From positions 1 to 22,609 of the forward strand of contig CAZYBG010000045.1 in the NCBI GenBank assembly GCA_964645155.1: a stretch of DNA of 22,609 bases. The letters run 5' to 3'. The number at the start of each line of letters is the position of its first letter. Position 1 is the stretch's first letter. Positions 22,404 to 22,609 of this stretch are shown piece by piece. Source of the stretch: CAZYBG01 sp964645155. Its GTDB lineage: Bacteria > Pseudomonadota > Alphaproteobacteria > Rhodobacterales > Rhodobacteraceae. A model generated the notes under the pieces. That model searched no databases, was not told the DNA's origin, and saw only the letters and a program-made list of their open reading frames with translations. The position numbers and the translations under genes are program-made.

Positions 22404-22609
22404 CGCCGGTGCGCAGGCGCCGCGCGCCGACATGCGCCAGCGTCAGAGACCCGGCCCAGACCGCCGCCACGGCCGGCCCCGCGACGATGCCTGAGATCAC
22501 GACCGCCGGCCCCCAGACGAGGCCGGCGCCGATCTGGTCCGGGCCCGCGAACAGCGCGCCACCGAGCGCCGCGCCGCCGCCGGTCGCGAGCACCGCGCCA
22601 AGCGCCGCG
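22375..22609 (-). CDS. C-terminal end of an unidentified membrane protein (cut by window edge)
   Basis: This frame runs in from beyond the window end and stops TGA at 22377-22375. The visible part (about 77 residues) is strongly hydrophobic and Gly/Ala-rich. It has two probable membrane helices, around GAVLATGGGAALGGALFAG and VVISGIVAGPAVAAVWAG. A basic cytoplasmic tail (ARRLRTGVIRG) follows. Third-codon positions are almost all G or C, which supports real coding up to the 29-bp tail-to-tail overlap with the J-domain gene. The family is not recognisable from this fragment. Confidence 0.55.
   Translation of the reverse strand, partial: AALGAVLATGGGAALGGALFAGPDQIGAGLVWGPAVVISGIVAGPAVAAVWAGSLTLAHVGARRLRTGVIRGSSGCP

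Noticed and set aside
20169..22433. Minus-strand open frame of 754 codons spanning the CNNM gene, DUF4177-like gene and J-domain gene
   Set aside because: It crosses several supported genes and intergenic regions with changing composition; bolA in another minus frame is the real gene there.

Overview
The window is GC-rich (about 70%) alphaproteobacterial chromosome, most likely from the Rhodobacteraceae/Paracoccaceae. The gene content and order support this: aglEFGAK with a divergent LacI regulator, an aroB-aroK-xerD-corC housekeeping block, and bolA beside a J-domain protein. I cannot name a genus. I see no tRNA, rRNA, CRISPR array, insertion sequence or prophage.

Layout. Positions 1-293 hold the 3' end of a dipeptide/oligopeptide ABC transporter ATPase. 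It converges through a hairpin on a small exported protein of unknown function (342-872, minus). Positions 1032-7631 (minus) are an alpha-glucoside uptake and hydrolysis operon read in the order aglE (binding protein), aglF and aglG (permeases), aglA (GH13 alpha-glucosidase) and aglK (ATPase). The divergent 7889-11297 block (plus) is aglR (LacI family), a GH1 beta-glucosidase and glucokinase. Disaccharides should be imported, cut to glucose and phosphorylated. The 257-bp aglE/aglR intergenic region carries two identical 14-bp palindromes, one just downstream of each divergent promoter candidate. This is the clearest regulatory signal in the window.

Positions 11380-14779 (plus) are a tight four-gene catabolic cassette with overlapping or 4-bp-spaced genes: a hydantoinase/dihydropyrimidinase-type amidohydrolase, a VOC (glyoxalase-fold) protein, a hydantoin-racemase-like Asp/Glu racemase family protein, and a DHDPS/NAL-superfamily protein. 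The last keeps the Schiff-base lysine but has glutamine where the catalytic tyrosine normally lies. No carbamoylase or dedicated transporter is visible, so the pathway is unassigned. This is the best candidate for undescribed biochemistry.

The remainder is mostly housekeeping. aroB and aroK (minus) carry out shikimate pathway steps. Divergent from them are a 44-residue membrane protein, a 507-residue exported helical protein, the XerD recombinase and a CNNM/CBS/CorC membrane protein (plus). A DUF4177-type protein, bolA (minus), a J-domain protein with an N-terminal Cys/His cluster, and the end of an unidentified membrane protein (minus, cut by the window edge) follow. No gene-free stretch exceeds 300 bases.
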